Assembly (NCBI GenBank): GCA_038380795.1
Contig: CM076267.1
Coordinates: 38,130,232 to 38,194,231 of the forward strand
Source of the DNA: Pyrocephalus nanus
Taxonomy: Eukaryota; Chordata; Aves; Passeriformes; Tyrannidae
DNA: 64,000 nt
Direction of reading: 5' to 3'
The translations under genes were made by a program, and so were the position numbers. A model generated the notes under the pieces. That model had not been told where the DNA came from, ran no database searches, and saw only the letters and a list, made by a program, of their open reading frames with translations. Shown here one piece after another: positions 23,666 to 34,309 of the stretch (positions are counted from its first letter, which is position 1; every line of letters starts with the position of its first letter).

Positions 23666-26600
23666 CCTGTTAATCCCCAAATTTGAAGGACGCAGAACCT
23701 CTGGCCACTATTTAGAACACGATATTTTGGTATCTCAGCAGACATCAGCAGTAAATAACTCAGAGACTTGCTCTACTTAGAATTCTGGAACACTCAAAAA
23801 TATATTGATTGCTTTAAAAAGCTTCCTAGAGGAGCTTCTCTATCTCTTCAGAAATAAAATGGTTACTCATTTGGTCACTATCACCAGAAAATGATATAAA
23901 ATTCATCTCTCTTAATCCTAAATTTGTCTCTGTGTTATTACTACAGTAATTGCAACACAATGCTTTGCACACAGATTAGTCTCCCATCTGAACAAATGCT
24001 TCTGATTACAAATACTTGATATTTGAAATCTGCCACAGGAAATATGCAACACATCATGACTGACTAAAAAAACTATCCCAGTTTATAATTTATGACTCTT
24101 AAAAGCACACAAACACACACAAAATCTGCTTATGGAACAACCACTGGGTCTTCTGACACGTTTTATCATCTATTCTGTTCAATCACTAAAATTGCTGCAA
24201 ATGAAGAAACAATCATTTATTAGTCAACAGTAGGGAATCCTCCTGTACAGCATAAAAGGTTTTGTCTGTAACATATTTTTACTCAAATTCCTCTTGTAAG
24301 ACAGTTTGGGTCATTTAAATCCAACAGAAATGAAGGAAAATTCTAAATGAACACCATAGCTAATGGGGATGTAACCCCATGTGGCTTGCAGGATCAATCC
24401 ACTCTATTTGCCTGCATATTTTGTGGTTGCCAAAGAGGCTTTATTGTTCTGATTAAAAAGAGAAGCATCTTAGCAGAATGACTTTCGCTAACTCTTCTTG
24501 CTGATAGCTTTGGATCTAAAGGATATGAGGAAATAAATACCTGAAAGAAGGATCTTTTTCTATTTAATTTTGTGGGAGGTGCTCTGCTTACCCATGGCTG
24601 CTGCAGCATTAAAAGTAAAAATACCCCAGAAAACCTCCTATGACCTAACCTATTTTCTTAGGATAAGCAACAGGTAAAAGATTTCAATCTATTTTCTACA
24701 ATAAAAAGGTCAATGGTTGCCTGAATTCTTGTTACTATCAACTCACTATCACCTGAAAAGAGGTGATCAGGGAATAAGTTTACTTAGTTACTAAATCCTC
24801 ACTCTCCTCCTGCCCAGACACTGTAATTTTTGACTAGTTTTTCTTCTGTCTATCTGTTCGGGTTTTTAAGTCTGAATTACAGCCATACAAGTTCTTTGTT
24901 TGGTGGTAAGTCGGGTTTTACACTGAGTAAACTTCCAGAAAAGACAGATCTTTGCAGACAATCACAAAAGAAAAAAAAAAAAAAAAAAAAAAAGCAGAGC
25001 AGTTATGCAGCAGTACATCTTAAGAAGGAACAGATTAAGTGTATCATTTAATTAGAATTCATTTTCATTTCTTGATGTTGCCTATTTTCCAAATGAGCTC
25101 TCTAAATATTCCATGATTCCAGGCCTAATGCAGGGGTTTTTAGAAACTATGTATCAATTCAGGACTTTTGAATATCAGACCTAATTAAGATTAAAAGATT
25201 AACTTCTGCAAGATACAATTATTTAACAAGCTACTGAACAAGTTATCCTAGCTGGTCACACAATATAAAGTTTTATAAGAGAAAACAACCCTTGATATCA
25301 GGGTAAGTGTGAAGTATGGCCTCTGGGGAATTAAGAAGTTAAGCCCTCAGTATTATCGGATGCTAAAAGGACAGAACAGGCCTGCTTTGCATGAACAGGA
25401 TTTGAAGGTAATAATTGTACCACAGGCTTTCAATCAGCATGGAATATGCAAATTGAAGTCATTATTAAGCAATTGCATTCACAGACAAAACGTGCTGTAA
25501 TTGGAGCTAGTCTGGAGCAAGGCAAGCCAGCTCTGTCTCTGTGCAGAGGGTGAGCCCATGCACTGCTTTCTGCAAGCTAATGAGAAAGACCAATCTGATG
25601 GCCAAGGAATGAATTAAATTGTGAGTCCCACAGCTCTCAAGGAAAGTAAAGAAGAGGCTCAGAGTGATATAGTCCTGGAAAACTGCAGCAGAGCTTTAGG
25701 AAATTTTCTATGTCATTGGAATGGTAGGTTGTTCTCTTCTGAAAAATCCACCAGTCTATAAAATACACATCCTATTTCAGCAACACAGAGCAAAGAACTA
25801 GGGCCACTTTCCCCAACTGGTTATTTTTACAAAGCATGATTTGGACAACGTGCACACATTGCTGGCTGGCTGTCAAGAGCCACAACCTTTACACACAGCC
25901 AAGTGGAAGATAACTTTCATCAGCTCTTTTCTGGATCTTTTACATAATGGAAGCAGAGGATGCTGTTAACTTTAGTAGACATCACATTTATGAAGTAAAG
26001 GCTCCCTGGTTCTTTCCTGTCACCAGTAATGAGAGAAAACTCCTCTAATCACTGTTGTAGCAGCTTTGTTGGCTGAAAACCAACTCACACACTTTTATGA
26101 TCAGAGAGAAGTATGTTTTAATTGCCAGGCATTTCATCATAGATAACAAGTCTCAGTGACTATCAATCACTGATTAGAGGAACAGCCTTGCTTGTCATGA
26201 TCTGAGAAAAGGGAAGACAGTGACAAATCCTGCTGCAATATCATTCCAGCTCGCAGATAGGGTGGCTCCGAAAAGGCCGAAAGGCGTGACGAGTTCTACG
26301 ACACAACTGTCATTTTTCAAGCCTCATTCCTGCCAAGACATTAAAGTAGGAGCAGAACAGACTAAGGCCAAGGCTTCAACATTCAGTCTTGGGCTGCAAG
26401 GTTTATAACAGGCCTGATCCTGCACAGGCTCCCCACTGGGACGTTTCCTACTCCACCCACAGCAACATCTGTTCTTAACTAGGCATTAGAGAGTTTGAGG
26501 GAAAGTTCTTCTGATTTGAGATGCAAAAGTGTCAGATTATTTCTGGAGAATAACATCCTTTTATGTTCTCGGTGCTGGCGAGAGAATTTAATTCCCTGTT

Positions 26601-27557
26601 GCCACTGTGTCCTCAGTCAACATTTCAGCTGGGTAAGACAGACATATTTCCCAATTAAAAATAATGCATTAAAAAAATATAAAAAGCCACAAGTAGCAGG
26701 GACTGCTAATTCCTCTATTAGTTTCAATTGTTTAATGCTTTTTCTTTTCTCCACAGTCTCTTCAGTACCTTTCCAAACTTTGTGTTTTTTTTCTGACAAA
26801 AGATCAAATAGTGATATTTTCAGCTGGAAGTTTTAACCAAAGACAAATACAAAGCACAGCACAATAAGAATATCTGTACTGTCCTACAGATATCTGCAGA
26901 AACAAACGATACATGTTATGTAAAGCTATTGTAACTAAATATCATTTACTACAAAAAATGAAGTTCTGCCCGTGATGTTTCCTCATATCATCTGGCATCG
27001 ATCTTGTTCATTATCCTAAAAGGGACATTTCCTTCTCTAGTTCTGACAGTTTCTCCTTCTACTGAGTACAGCCCTGACTAGACAGAAAAAAACCTTTCTG
27101 TACTCTACTTTGTTACCATTAAAGACATAGAGATTTAAAAGGTCTCTTAAAGTTAGTTTATCCTCTCCATGGTTTTTAATAAGATGTTTAATACTCTTAA
27201 GAATGCCCCACGCCTTGAATTGGTGCCAGTGAAAAGCCAACCCTTGCTACAGAAGTAATTTCAGAATAGACAATGGAGTACATTTACCTGGTTTAACTGC
27301 ATCTCATCAGCAAATAACACTGCATAACAGCAAAGATAACGTGGTAGGAACAACATCATTTCCCTCTAGTTTAAAAGTAAACTTTAAGTCACCGTGACAA
27401 GAAAACACTTGAGCAACAAGTGTTGTAGCTGGGCTCTCTTTGAGAGTATTTTCAGGGCTTTTTGCATTTGACCATGATAATTCTGAGTCAATAGTTTCCC
27501 ATTAAAGAACCCAAAGGTCATGGAAATTAACACACGTGAAAGTCGGAGCAAATACAG
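23666..27557. other. Non-coding AT-rich sequence, no gene seen
   Basis: AT-rich unique DNA with a poly(A) at about 24968-24993. No gene or repeat body is recognised. Confidence 0.55.
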
Positions 27558-27605
27558 AATTTATAAGATTACAGATAACACAATTTATAAGATTACAGAT
27601 AACAC
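27558..27605 (+). repeat. 24-bp perfect tandem duplication
   Basis: A 24-bp unit beginning AATTTATAAGATTAC and ending GATAACAC is repeated exactly once (27558-27581 and 27582-27605). It lies about 320 bp upstream of the provirus and is independent of its boundaries. Confidence 0.95.
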
Positions 27606-27922
27606 CTGTAATTAAACCTGGAGTATCTGGAACTGCAACAGAGGCAGTTCTTTAGGAAACACAGACTGTGCCCGAAACAAAGACAGCTTCTTCCAGCTCA
27701 CATCCATGGCACGAACCCTTTAGGTAGCTTGACTTTCATGATTATTGTTTTATGGAGTTCAGCTGAAAATCCCAGCTTGCAGAGTTTTAACCTGTTTCAG
27801 GTTGTGTCTGGAACGCAATTTTCATACCAAAATGTAACTCATGTTGATAACTTCAGGGTTTACCCTCCACCACCACTGGACTTTGAAATTAACTCCAGAA
27901 CAAAATGTGAAACCTGAATTAC

Positions 27923-29024
27923 TGTCATAGTTCTGACTTTAGCAAGGAATTTTTCTTCCCTTCCCCTCCCCCTGTGTGTGTGTGTGTGCAGCACACCCAT
28001 TTAGGTGAAAACAAAAGAACTAGCCGGGGCGCTAATGGTCGAACATTAGTTGCCTAGCAACGAAGGGGGAGGGGTTGGGGCTGGTGTGTGGGCTGGAAGG
28101 AGGTGTGGGGGGGGGGAGTCGGGCTCGCGGGGAGGAGGAGAGGCTGCTGTGAGCTGGCAGACGCTGGTTCATTTGGTTTTTTCTTGTTGTTGTTTTTTTT
28201 TCCTGTTGGAGGGAAGTTTTTTTTTGGCTGCTGCGGTTCCTTCCCAACTATTCCTGTTTGTCGGGGCCCCCCCCGGAGTTCGTGAGTTTTTCTTCCATTG
28301 AGAGAACTTTCTGTGTTGTCGGTGTTGTTTTTTTTCGCTTCCCCCTTCCCCTTCGCCCCCCCCCCTTCCTCCTTTTCCTCGGGAGGGGAAGAGGAATCAG
28401 TTTTTTTGTTGTTTTTTTCTCCGATATACCCGGGGGGGGGGGTGTTGTTGTTGTTTTTTTTTTTTGTTTTCCCCATCCCACGTGGCAGTGACCAGGGATC
28501 CCACAGCGCTGCCTGGTGACAGGCACTGGTGACAAGCTCTGCTCCTGTAGTGATCCAACAGCGCCACCTGGTGACTACCATAGGACACTACAGGTTCTGC
28601 ACTTCCAACGACCCAACAGCGCCACCTGGTGAATGGTACAGGACATTACAAGTTTTACACCTCCAGTGACCCGACGGCGCCCCCTGCTGACTGTGGTTGG
28701 AACTACACCAAAGGGTGCTAAAAATTGAACTATTTTAAATTTTCCTTTTGCCGGGCTATCGGTTTTGTTCTTGAAGGGGATTATTGGTGGGTATAGTAGT
28801 ATTGCTTGGTTGTTTACTTGGGTTCTTTTTGTGTTCTTGTTAATACAAACATACCTTTTAATAAAGGGCTGTTATTTTGTTTTCCCTTTTCCATAATTTG
28901 GTTTTTTTTCCCTTCAATCAAAGCTCCTTAGTTTTGGATTAATAATTGCTTAGGAAAAAGTTTGGGGTCTTTTCCTCCTAATCCATCCTCAGCAGAAGAC
29001 CCTTGTCCCATTTAAACTGGGACA
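27923..29024 (+). repeat. 5' LTR of provirus B (1102 bp)
   Basis: Starts TGTCATAGTTCTGAC and ends TTTAAACTGGGACA. Contents in order: a (GT)n run, a G-rich segment (10 Gs at about 28107), C-rich runs of 8 and 10, an 11-G run at about 28432-28442 followed by poly(T), the CTCF-like array (28505-28690), and AATAAA at 28860-28865 for polyadenylation. I could not find a convincing TATA box, so transcription may be TATA-less. Short frames inside the LTR come from low-complexity sequence and are not genes. Confidence 0.95.
28505..28690 (-). promoter_or_regulatory. Array of four CTCF-like motifs in 5' LTR
   Basis: Four cores at 28505-28519, 28560-28574, 28618-28632 and 28676-28690, spaced 55, 58 and 58 bp. 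On the minus strand they read TCACCAGGCAGCGCT, TCACCAGGTGGCGCT (twice) and TCAGCAGGGGGCGCC. Against the CTCF core CCASYAGRKGGCRS they match at 11, 13, 13 and 13 of 14 positions. Flanking sequence (GTGACCCAACAGC..., GGACATTACAAGTT...) is repeated too, so the array arose by tandem duplication of a ~58-bp unit. CTCF binds such sites to stop cohesin. Occupancy here is unproven and some cores contain CpGs whose methylation could block binding. Confidence 0.65.
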
Positions 29025-29028
29025 TTTT

Positions 29029-29046
29029 TGGCGCCCAACGCGGGGC
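29029..29046 (+). other. Primer binding site, tRNA-Lys type
   Basis: TGGCGCCCAACGCGGGGC begins four bases after the LTR end. It matches the pattern of sites complementary to the 3' end of tRNA-Lys(1,2), used by foamy viruses and several betaretroviruses, with one apparent difference from the usual sequence (CGC for CGT). It primes minus-strand DNA synthesis. Confidence 0.85.
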
Positions 29047-29121
29047 TTTGAGAGAGGAAAAGTGGAAAAGGAATAACTGCCCTTTTGTGACTTTATACGT
29101 GTTTGTGAACCTGTAGGCACC

Positions 29122-30972
29122 ATGAAGTCTAAGCTCGCTGCTTTTCTGTGGTATATAATTATGCCAAAATCTATGTCTCACCTGTCGATGTTTTTCAGCT
29201 CAGACACTATGACCCTCATTGTAATAAGTATGTTTGAGATCTCGCATTGGGTTCATGACATAGCAAACTCAGCACCTGTTATTTTCCTTCGGGACATGTT
29301 CTCAAGGATATATTACTGCTCTAGCCTACACTGTCTCCTTTGGGGTTTTAAGGATAATGGCACCTATCCCTATGGAGAAACACAGGGAGGTATATTTACC
29401 CAACCCCTCCTACATTTTCTCTTTGGTTCTAATACAACGGCCTCTGAGACATTTAAACTCTCTTTAGGTGTAAGAGACGTTTTCCTTTTGGGGTTTTTCG
29501 TGCAAGCTTGTGCCACGGTGTTATATCTAACATTTGTAGTTAGGCCCATGATTAACCAGGCACGGGCACAGAAGCCAGCCCCAGGGGTGGGAAACTTCGA
29601 ATGGCATGGGCCATGGGAAGACTTGGGTAAATTTCTAGAAAGTGGTTCAGTTCCTACAGCATGGAAGTTCGCTCTCGAAAAACTCCCAGACCCTACACAG
29701 ATAATAATAGCTGCAAGGGAGAGGAGTCATGGTAAACCCATAGAGAGGCAGGTGGCAGATGCATGTGGGGCTTTAGCCGTTGCCTACCAAAAGGTGCTCG
29801 GTATGGTGCAGCCTTCACAGGGAAAAAGAAAAGATGAAAACGAGAGGTCTGATACAAGGGTGACTCCAGATCAGGCCAGTTCCAAGGAACCAAACAAGTC
29901 AATGGAGGTTGCACCTATCCAAAGGAGAAAATATAAGACCAAATCAGCCCGCCCAGTTGATGATGATGAGGAGGCAGGACCCTCACAGGCAGCCAACCCG
30001 GAGCCAGAAATCATCACTGAGTCCTTATCGTATGACAATCTCCGGAAATTACGGGAAGACGTCATTCGTCAGCCGAATGAGTCCATACTAACCTGGATGA
30101 TCCGAGTTTGGGATTCCACGGGTGATGCCATAAGCCTTGATGGTGGTGAAGCAAGGTCCTTGAGGTCTATTGCCCGAGATGCGGGCATTGAAGAGGCATT
30201 TGTGAGAGAATCAAAGCCCCTGTCTCTCTGGGCACGGCTGCTGGATGCTGTGAGAGAGAAGTTCATTCACAAAGAGGCCTTCCAAGCAGACCATCTTACA
30301 AAGAGCTGGAATACCATGGAGGAGGGGATCCGACGCCTGAGGGAAATGGCACTGTTGGAGGTACTGTTTGGAGGGGATATGCAAGCTAATCACGATCCCG
30401 ACAAGGTTAGATGTACACCATACATGTGGTGGACCCTCATACGTATGGGGCCATCTGCACACATCAGTTACCTGACATCATTGGAGGCTGGGGAAAAGAG
30501 AGAGCCAGTGGCGTTTATAACAAATAAACTTCGGATGTACAACAGTATGGTCCAAGAATCACTGCAAGCCCGCGTTTCCTCCGTAGAGACCTCGATCAAC
30601 AACCTCACTACCATAGCTACAAAACTACAAGATCAACAGGAGAAAATCCTAGAAAAGATGGAGAAGAACAGCTCCCAGGTGGCACCAGTGAGAACCAGGC
30701 GCCCCCCAGCCAGAGAGGGGAGACAGGCCTCACGAACCGAGCTGTGGTATTTCCTAGCTGGCTCTGGAGAAGACATGGGACAGTGGGACAAGAAACCCAC
30801 CCATGCCTTGGCAGCCCGAGTACAAGAGGTTAAGGACCAGAGAAAAACAACGTCCGTGAAAGTGAGTGCAGTGCCGGTATCCCGTGGGCAGGGATCTGAC
30901 CCACTAGAAGGTACCTCCCGCCGGTATTTGCAGACGGAAAACTGTGACGAGCAAGACAGAGACCAGTATTAG
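29122..30972 (+). CDS. gag: Gag-like protein with N-terminal membrane segments (ORF1, 616 aa)
   Basis: Starts at the first ATG after the primer site, with A at -3 (GCACCATGA), and is open to a UAG. Position between primer site and pol identifies it as the gag counterpart, although I see no classical matrix, no major-homology motif and no CCHC zinc knuckle. Residues about 29-41 are hydrophobic (MTLIVISMF) and 119-141 form a convincing transmembrane helix (DVFLLGFFVQACATVLYL). Two N-glycosylation sequons (N79-G-T, N104-T-T) lie between them. Residues 230-300 are charged and probably disordered, with a basic RRKYKTK patch and an acidic DDDEE patch. Residues 300-460 are helical and tryptophan-bearing and may be the capsid. 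Residues 470-516 are heptad-like and probably a coiled coil; the tail is basic. A membrane-anchored Gag would target assembly to internal membranes, as the ER-directed Gag of intracisternal particles does. That is inference. It may be read through into Pol. Confidence 0.8.
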   Translation: MKSKLAAFLWYIIMPKSMSHLSMFFSSDTMTLIVISMFEISHWVHDIANSAPVIFLRDMFSRIYYCSSLHCLLWGFKDNGTYPYGETQGGIFTQPLLHFLFGSNTTASETFKLSLGVRDVFLLGFFVQACATVLYLTFVVRPMINQARAQKPAPGVGNFEWHGPWEDLGKFLESGSVPTAWKFALEKLPDPTQIIIAARERSHGKPIERQVADACGALAVAYQKVLGMVQPSQGKRKDENERSDTRVTPDQASSKEPNKSMEVAPIQRRKYKTKSARPVDDDEEAGPSQAANPEPEIITESLSYDNLRKLREDVIRQPNESILTWMIRVWDSTGDAISLDGGEARSLRSIARDAGIEEAFVRESKPLSLWARLLDAVREKFIHKEAFQADHLTKSWNTMEEGIRRLREMALLEVLFGGDMQANHDPDKVRCTPYMWWTLIRMGPSAHISYLTSLEAGEKREPVAFITNKLRMYNSMVQESLQARVSSVETSINNLTTIATKLQDQQEKILEKMEKNSSQVAPVRTRRPPAREGRQASRTELWYFLAGSGEDMGQWDKKPTHALAARVQEVKDQRKTTSVKVSAVPVSRGQGSDPLEGTSRRYLQTENCDEQDRDQY

Positions 30973-30988
30973 AGGGGCCCTGCCTCTA
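30970..30988 (+). promoter_or_regulatory. In-frame UAG with hairpin at gag-pol junction
   Basis: ORF1 stops at UAG (30970-30972) and pol continues in the same frame with no further stop. TAGAGG (30970-30975) can pair with CCTCTA (30983-30988) around a 7-nt loop, so the stop codon itself sits in a 6-bp stem. The first ATG within pol falls after the protease active site, so Pol cannot start there. This layout resembles the UAG readthrough of gamma- and epsilonretroviruses, where a pseudoknot follows the stop. A nonsense mutation of a fused Gag-Pol is the main alternative. Confidence 0.55.
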
Positions 30989-33900
30989 GCCAGGTGGAGG
31001 CACGGGACAACCGTGTCTATTGGACGGTGTGGATCCGATGGCCTGGCACATCAGACCCACAAGAATATAAGGCTTTGGTTGACACTGGCGCTCAATGCAC
31101 GTTAATGCCCTCAGGACATGTGGGACCAGAGGCTATTTCCATTTCTGGGGTGACCGGAGGGTCACAGCTGTTGACCGTGTTGGAAGCTGAAGTGAGCTTG
31201 ACCGGGAAGGAGTGGCAGAAACACCCCATTGTGACTGGTCCAGATGCCCCATGTATCCTGGGCATTGACTACCTTAGGAATGGGTATTTCAAAGACCCCA
31301 AGGGACATAGGTGGGCTTTCGGGATAGCTGCTGTAGAGACAGAAGTGGCTAAGCAGTTGAATTCACTACCTGGCCTCTCGGAGAACCCTTCTGCTGTGGG
31401 ACTGTTGAAAGTTGAGGAACAGCGAGTGCCAATTGCCACTACAATAGTGCACCGTCGGCAGTACCGAACGAACCGAGACTCTGTGATCCCCATCCATAAG
31501 ATGATCCATGAGCTGGAAAGTCAAGGAGTGATCAGCAGGATCCACTCCCCCTTCAACAGCCCCATCTGGCCTGTGCGTAAGTCTGACGGAGAATGGAGAT
31601 TGACTGTGGACTATCGTGGCCTGAATGAAGCCACCCCGCCACTGAGCGCCGCTGTTCCAGACATGTTGGAGCTCCAGTACGAGCTGGAGTCTAAGGCAGC
31701 GAGGTGGTACGCCACTATTGACATCGCGAATGCGTTCTTCTCCATTCCCTTGGCGGCAGAGTGCAGGCCGCAGTTTGCTTTCACGTGGAGGGGCGTGCAG
31801 TACACGTGGAACCGACTGCCCCAGGGGTGGAAACACAGCCCCACCATCTGCCACGGATTGATCCAGGCTACGCTAGAGAAAGGTGAAGCTCCAGAACACC
31901 TTCAGTACATTGATGACATCATTGTATGGGGGGACACAGCAGAAGAGGTCTCTGAGAAAGGAAAGAAGATCATACAGATTCTCCTGGATGCTGGGTTGGC
32001 CATCAAAAGAAGTAAAGTCAAGGGACCTGCCCGAGAGATCCAGTTCCTGGGAGTAAAGTGGCAAGATGGACGTCGTCAGATCCCGAATGAAGTCATCGAT
32101 AAAATCACAGCAATGGCCCCCCCAACTAGCAAGAAAGAAACCCAAGCTTTCCTGGGTGCCATAGGTTTTTGGAGGATGCATATCCCCGAGTACAGCCAGA
32201 TCGTAAGCCCTCTCTATCTGGTAACCCGCAAGAAGAATGATTTCCAGTGGGGTCCTGAACAACAGCAAGCATTCGAACAGATTAAACAGGAGATTGCCCA
32301 TGCTGTAGCCCTTGGGCCAGTCAGGACAGGACCAGATGTGAAGAATGTGCTCTACTCTGCATCTGGGGATAAGGGCCTCTCCTGGAGCCTCTGGCAGAAG
32401 GTGCCTGGTGAGACCCGAGGCCGCCCACTTGGGTTCTGGAGCCGAAGCTACAGAGGGTCAGAAGCCAATTACACTCCAACAGAAAAGGAGATCCTAGCAG
32501 CTTATGAGGGAGTACAAGCTGCCTCAGAGGTGATTGGCACAGAAGAACAGCTCCTCCTGGCACCTCGGCTACCGGTATTGAGTTGGATGTTCAAAGGGAA
32601 GACGCCCTCTACACATCATGCCACTGATGCCACCTGGAGCAAATGGATTGCCCTGATCACGCAGCGCGCCCGCATTGGAAACCCAAATCGCCCTGGGATC
32701 CTAGAGATCATCACGAACTGGCCGGAAGGTGAGAATTTTAGTCTAGCAGAAGAAGAAGAAGGGGAGCAAGTGGTACGGGCAGAGGAAGCCCCAGCATACA
32801 ACCAACTACCAGAAGAAGACATACGCTATGCACTCTTTACTGATGGTTCCTGCCGTATTGTAGGAATGAAACGTAAATGGAAAGCAGCTGTATGGAGTCC
32901 CACACGACAAGTTGCAGAAGCTATAGAAGGAGAGGGTGAATCAAGCCAATTCGCAGAACTCAAAGCCGTCCAGCTGGCATTGGACATTGCTGAACGAGAG
33001 AAGTGGCCGAAACTTTTCCTTTACACAGACTCATGGATGGTGGCCAATGCCCTGTGGGGGTGGTTGGACAGATGGAAGAAGACCAATTGGAAACGTAGGG
33101 GAAAACCCATCTGGGCCGCTGATATATGGCAAAACATTGCTACCCGGGTAGAGAAACTGATTGTGAGAGTCCGCCACGTAGACGCCCACGTGCCCAAAAA
33201 TCGAGCCAATGAAGAACATCGCAACAATGCACAGGCAGACCGAGCTGCACAAGTTGAGGTGTTACAGGTGGACCTAGATTGGCAGCACAAAGGCGAACTG
33301 TTCTTAGCACGATGGGCCCATGATGCCGCCGGCCATCAGGGCAGAGATGCCACCTACAGATGGGCACGAGACCGAGGGGTGGATCTAACCATGGATGCTA
33401 TCTCTCAGGTTATCCATGACTGTGAGACATGCGCTGCCATTAAACAGGCTAAGAGACTGAAACCCCTGTGGTATGGTGGACGGTGGAATAAATACAGATA
33501 TGGGGAGGCTTGGCAGGTTGATTATATCACACTGCCACAGACCCGCCAAGGTAAGCGCTATGTGCTCACCATGGTGGAAGTCACCACTGGATGGCTGGAG
33601 ACGCATCCGGTGCCCCACGCCACTGCCAGAAATACCATCCTGGGCCTCGAAAAACAGGTCCTGTGGCGGCACGGCACCCCAGAGCGGATTGAGTCAGATA
33701 ATGGGACACACTTCAAGAATAGTTTAGTTACCACTTGGGCGAAAGAGCATGGCATTGAGTGGGTCTATCACATACCATACCATGCAGCAGCTGCCGGGAA
33801 GGTTGAACGGTGCAATGGACTGTTGAAGACTACCCTGAAAGCATTAGGTGGAGGGACTTTCAAACACTGGGATCAACACCTAGCAAAGGCTACATGGTTA

Positions 33901-34155
33901 GTCAACACTAGAGGCTCTGTCAATCGAGCCGGCCCTGCCCAATCAGAGTCCCTTCACACTGTAGATGGGGACAAGGTCCCAGTGGTTCACATGAGAGGTA
34001 TGTTAGGTAAAACAGTTTGGGTTAACCATGCCTCGAGCAAAGGCAAATCCATTCGTGGAGTTGTCTTTGCCCAAGGACCTGGTTCCACATGGTGGGTGAT
34101 GCAAGAAGATGGAGAAACCCGGTGCATACCCCAAGGAGATATTATCTTAGGGTAA
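30973..34155 (+). CDS. pol: Pol polyprotein: protease, RT, RNase H, integrase
   Basis: Open from just after the UAG to TAA. Residues are counted from the GTG at 30994. Protease: LVDTGAQ with D30, and CILGIDYLR near 87-95. RT: WRLTVDYRGLN, catalytic D243 in TIDIANAF, LPQGW near 275-279, and YIDD 305-308 with D307/D308. A connection region (about 450-530, with YTPTEKEILA) looks like the degenerate RNase H seen in vertebrate retroviruses. A full RNase H follows with D617 (FTDGS), E655, D679 (YTDSW) and D749. Integrase has the H776/H781/C810/C813 zinc site, then D843, D902 and E938, a D,D-35-E core, and a C-terminal SH3-like part with VWVNHA. All catalytic residues are present and no frameshift is seen. 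The product copies genomic RNA and inserts the DNA. Similarity in feel is to class III ERVL-like pol of birds, but class needs a tree. No dUTPase is recognised. Confidence 0.93.
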   Translation, partial: RGPASSQVEARDNRVYWTVWIRWPGTSDPQEYKALVDTGAQCTLMPSGHVGPEAISISGVTGGSQLLTVLEAEVSLTGKEWQKHPIVTGPDAPCILGIDYLRNGYFKDPKGHRWAFGIAAVETEVAKQLNSLPGLSENPSAVGLLKVEEQRVPIATTIVHRRQYRTNRDSVIPIHKMIHELESQGVISRIHSPFNSPIWPVRKSDGEWRLTVDYRGLNEATPPLSAAVPDMLELQYELESKAARWYATIDIANAFFSIPLAAECRPQFAFTWRGVQYTWNRLPQGWKHSPTICHGLIQATLEKGEAPEHLQYIDDIIVWGDTAEEVSEKGKKIIQILLDAGLAIKRSKVKGPAREIQFLGVKWQDGRRQIPNEVIDKITAMAPPTSKKETQAFLGAIGFWRMHIPEYSQIVSPLYLVTRKKNDFQWGPEQQQAFEQIKQEIAHAVALGPVRTGPDVKNVLYSASGDKGLSWSLWQKVPGETRGRPLGFWSRSYRGSEANYTPTEKEILAAYEGVQAASEVIGTEEQLLLAPRLPVLSWMFKGKTPSTHHATDATWSKWIALITQRARIGNPNRPGILEIITNWPEGENFSLAEEEEGEQVVRAEEAPAYNQLPEEDIRYALFTDGSCRIVGMKRKWKAAVWSPTRQVAEAIEGEGESSQFAELKAVQLALDIAEREKWPKLFLYTDSWMVANALWGWLDRWKKTNWKRRGKPIWAADIWQNIATRVEKLIVRVRHVDAHVPKNRANEEHRNNAQADRAAQVEVLQVDLDWQHKGELFLARWAHDAAGHQGRDATYRWARDRGVDLTMDAISQVIHDCETCAAIKQAKRLKPLWYGGRWNKYRYGEAWQVDYITLPQTRQGKRYVLTMVEVTTGWLETHPVPHATARNTILGLEKQVLWRHGTPERIESDNGTHFKNSLVTTWAKEHGIEWVYHIPYHAAAAGKVERCNGLLKTTLKALGGGTFKHWDQHLAKATWLVNTRGSVNRAGPAQSESLHTVDGDKVPVVHMRGMLGKTVWVNHASSKGKSIRGVVFAQGPGSTWWVMQEDGETRCIPQGDIILG

Positions 34156-34309
34156 ACAGGCTATAATTGTACCCGTATTTGTACCTATATATTTATGAAT
34201 GTGTATGTAGTTTAGAATAATGTATGTATGTATGGAGTTCAAGAAAAAGGGTTCAATTTGATAGATGTATAGTGGCATGGGAATGGGAAGAAAAATTAGG
34301 GGTGGATAA
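34156..34309 (+). other. Pol-LTR spacer with purine-rich tract; env absent
   Basis: Only 154 bp lie between the pol stop and the 3' LTR. There is no room for env and no accessory frame. The last ~31 bases (34279-34309) are purine-rich (GGGAATGGGAAGAAAAA, then AGGGGTGGATAA), fitting the polypurine tract that primes plus-strand DNA, though interrupted by a few T residues. Confidence 0.75.

Noticed and set aside
28050..28588. Several overlapping 60-175 codon frames inside the 5' LTR, repeated at 34419-34974 in the 3' LTR
   Set aside because: They arise from G-, C- and T-rich low-complexity sequence, exist on both strands and in several frames, and simply repeat with the LTR. They are not genes.
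34156..34309. A missing or degraded env
   Set aside because: Only 154 bp separate pol from the 3' LTR and nothing there resembles env remnants. The element appears to lack env rather than to carry a broken one.
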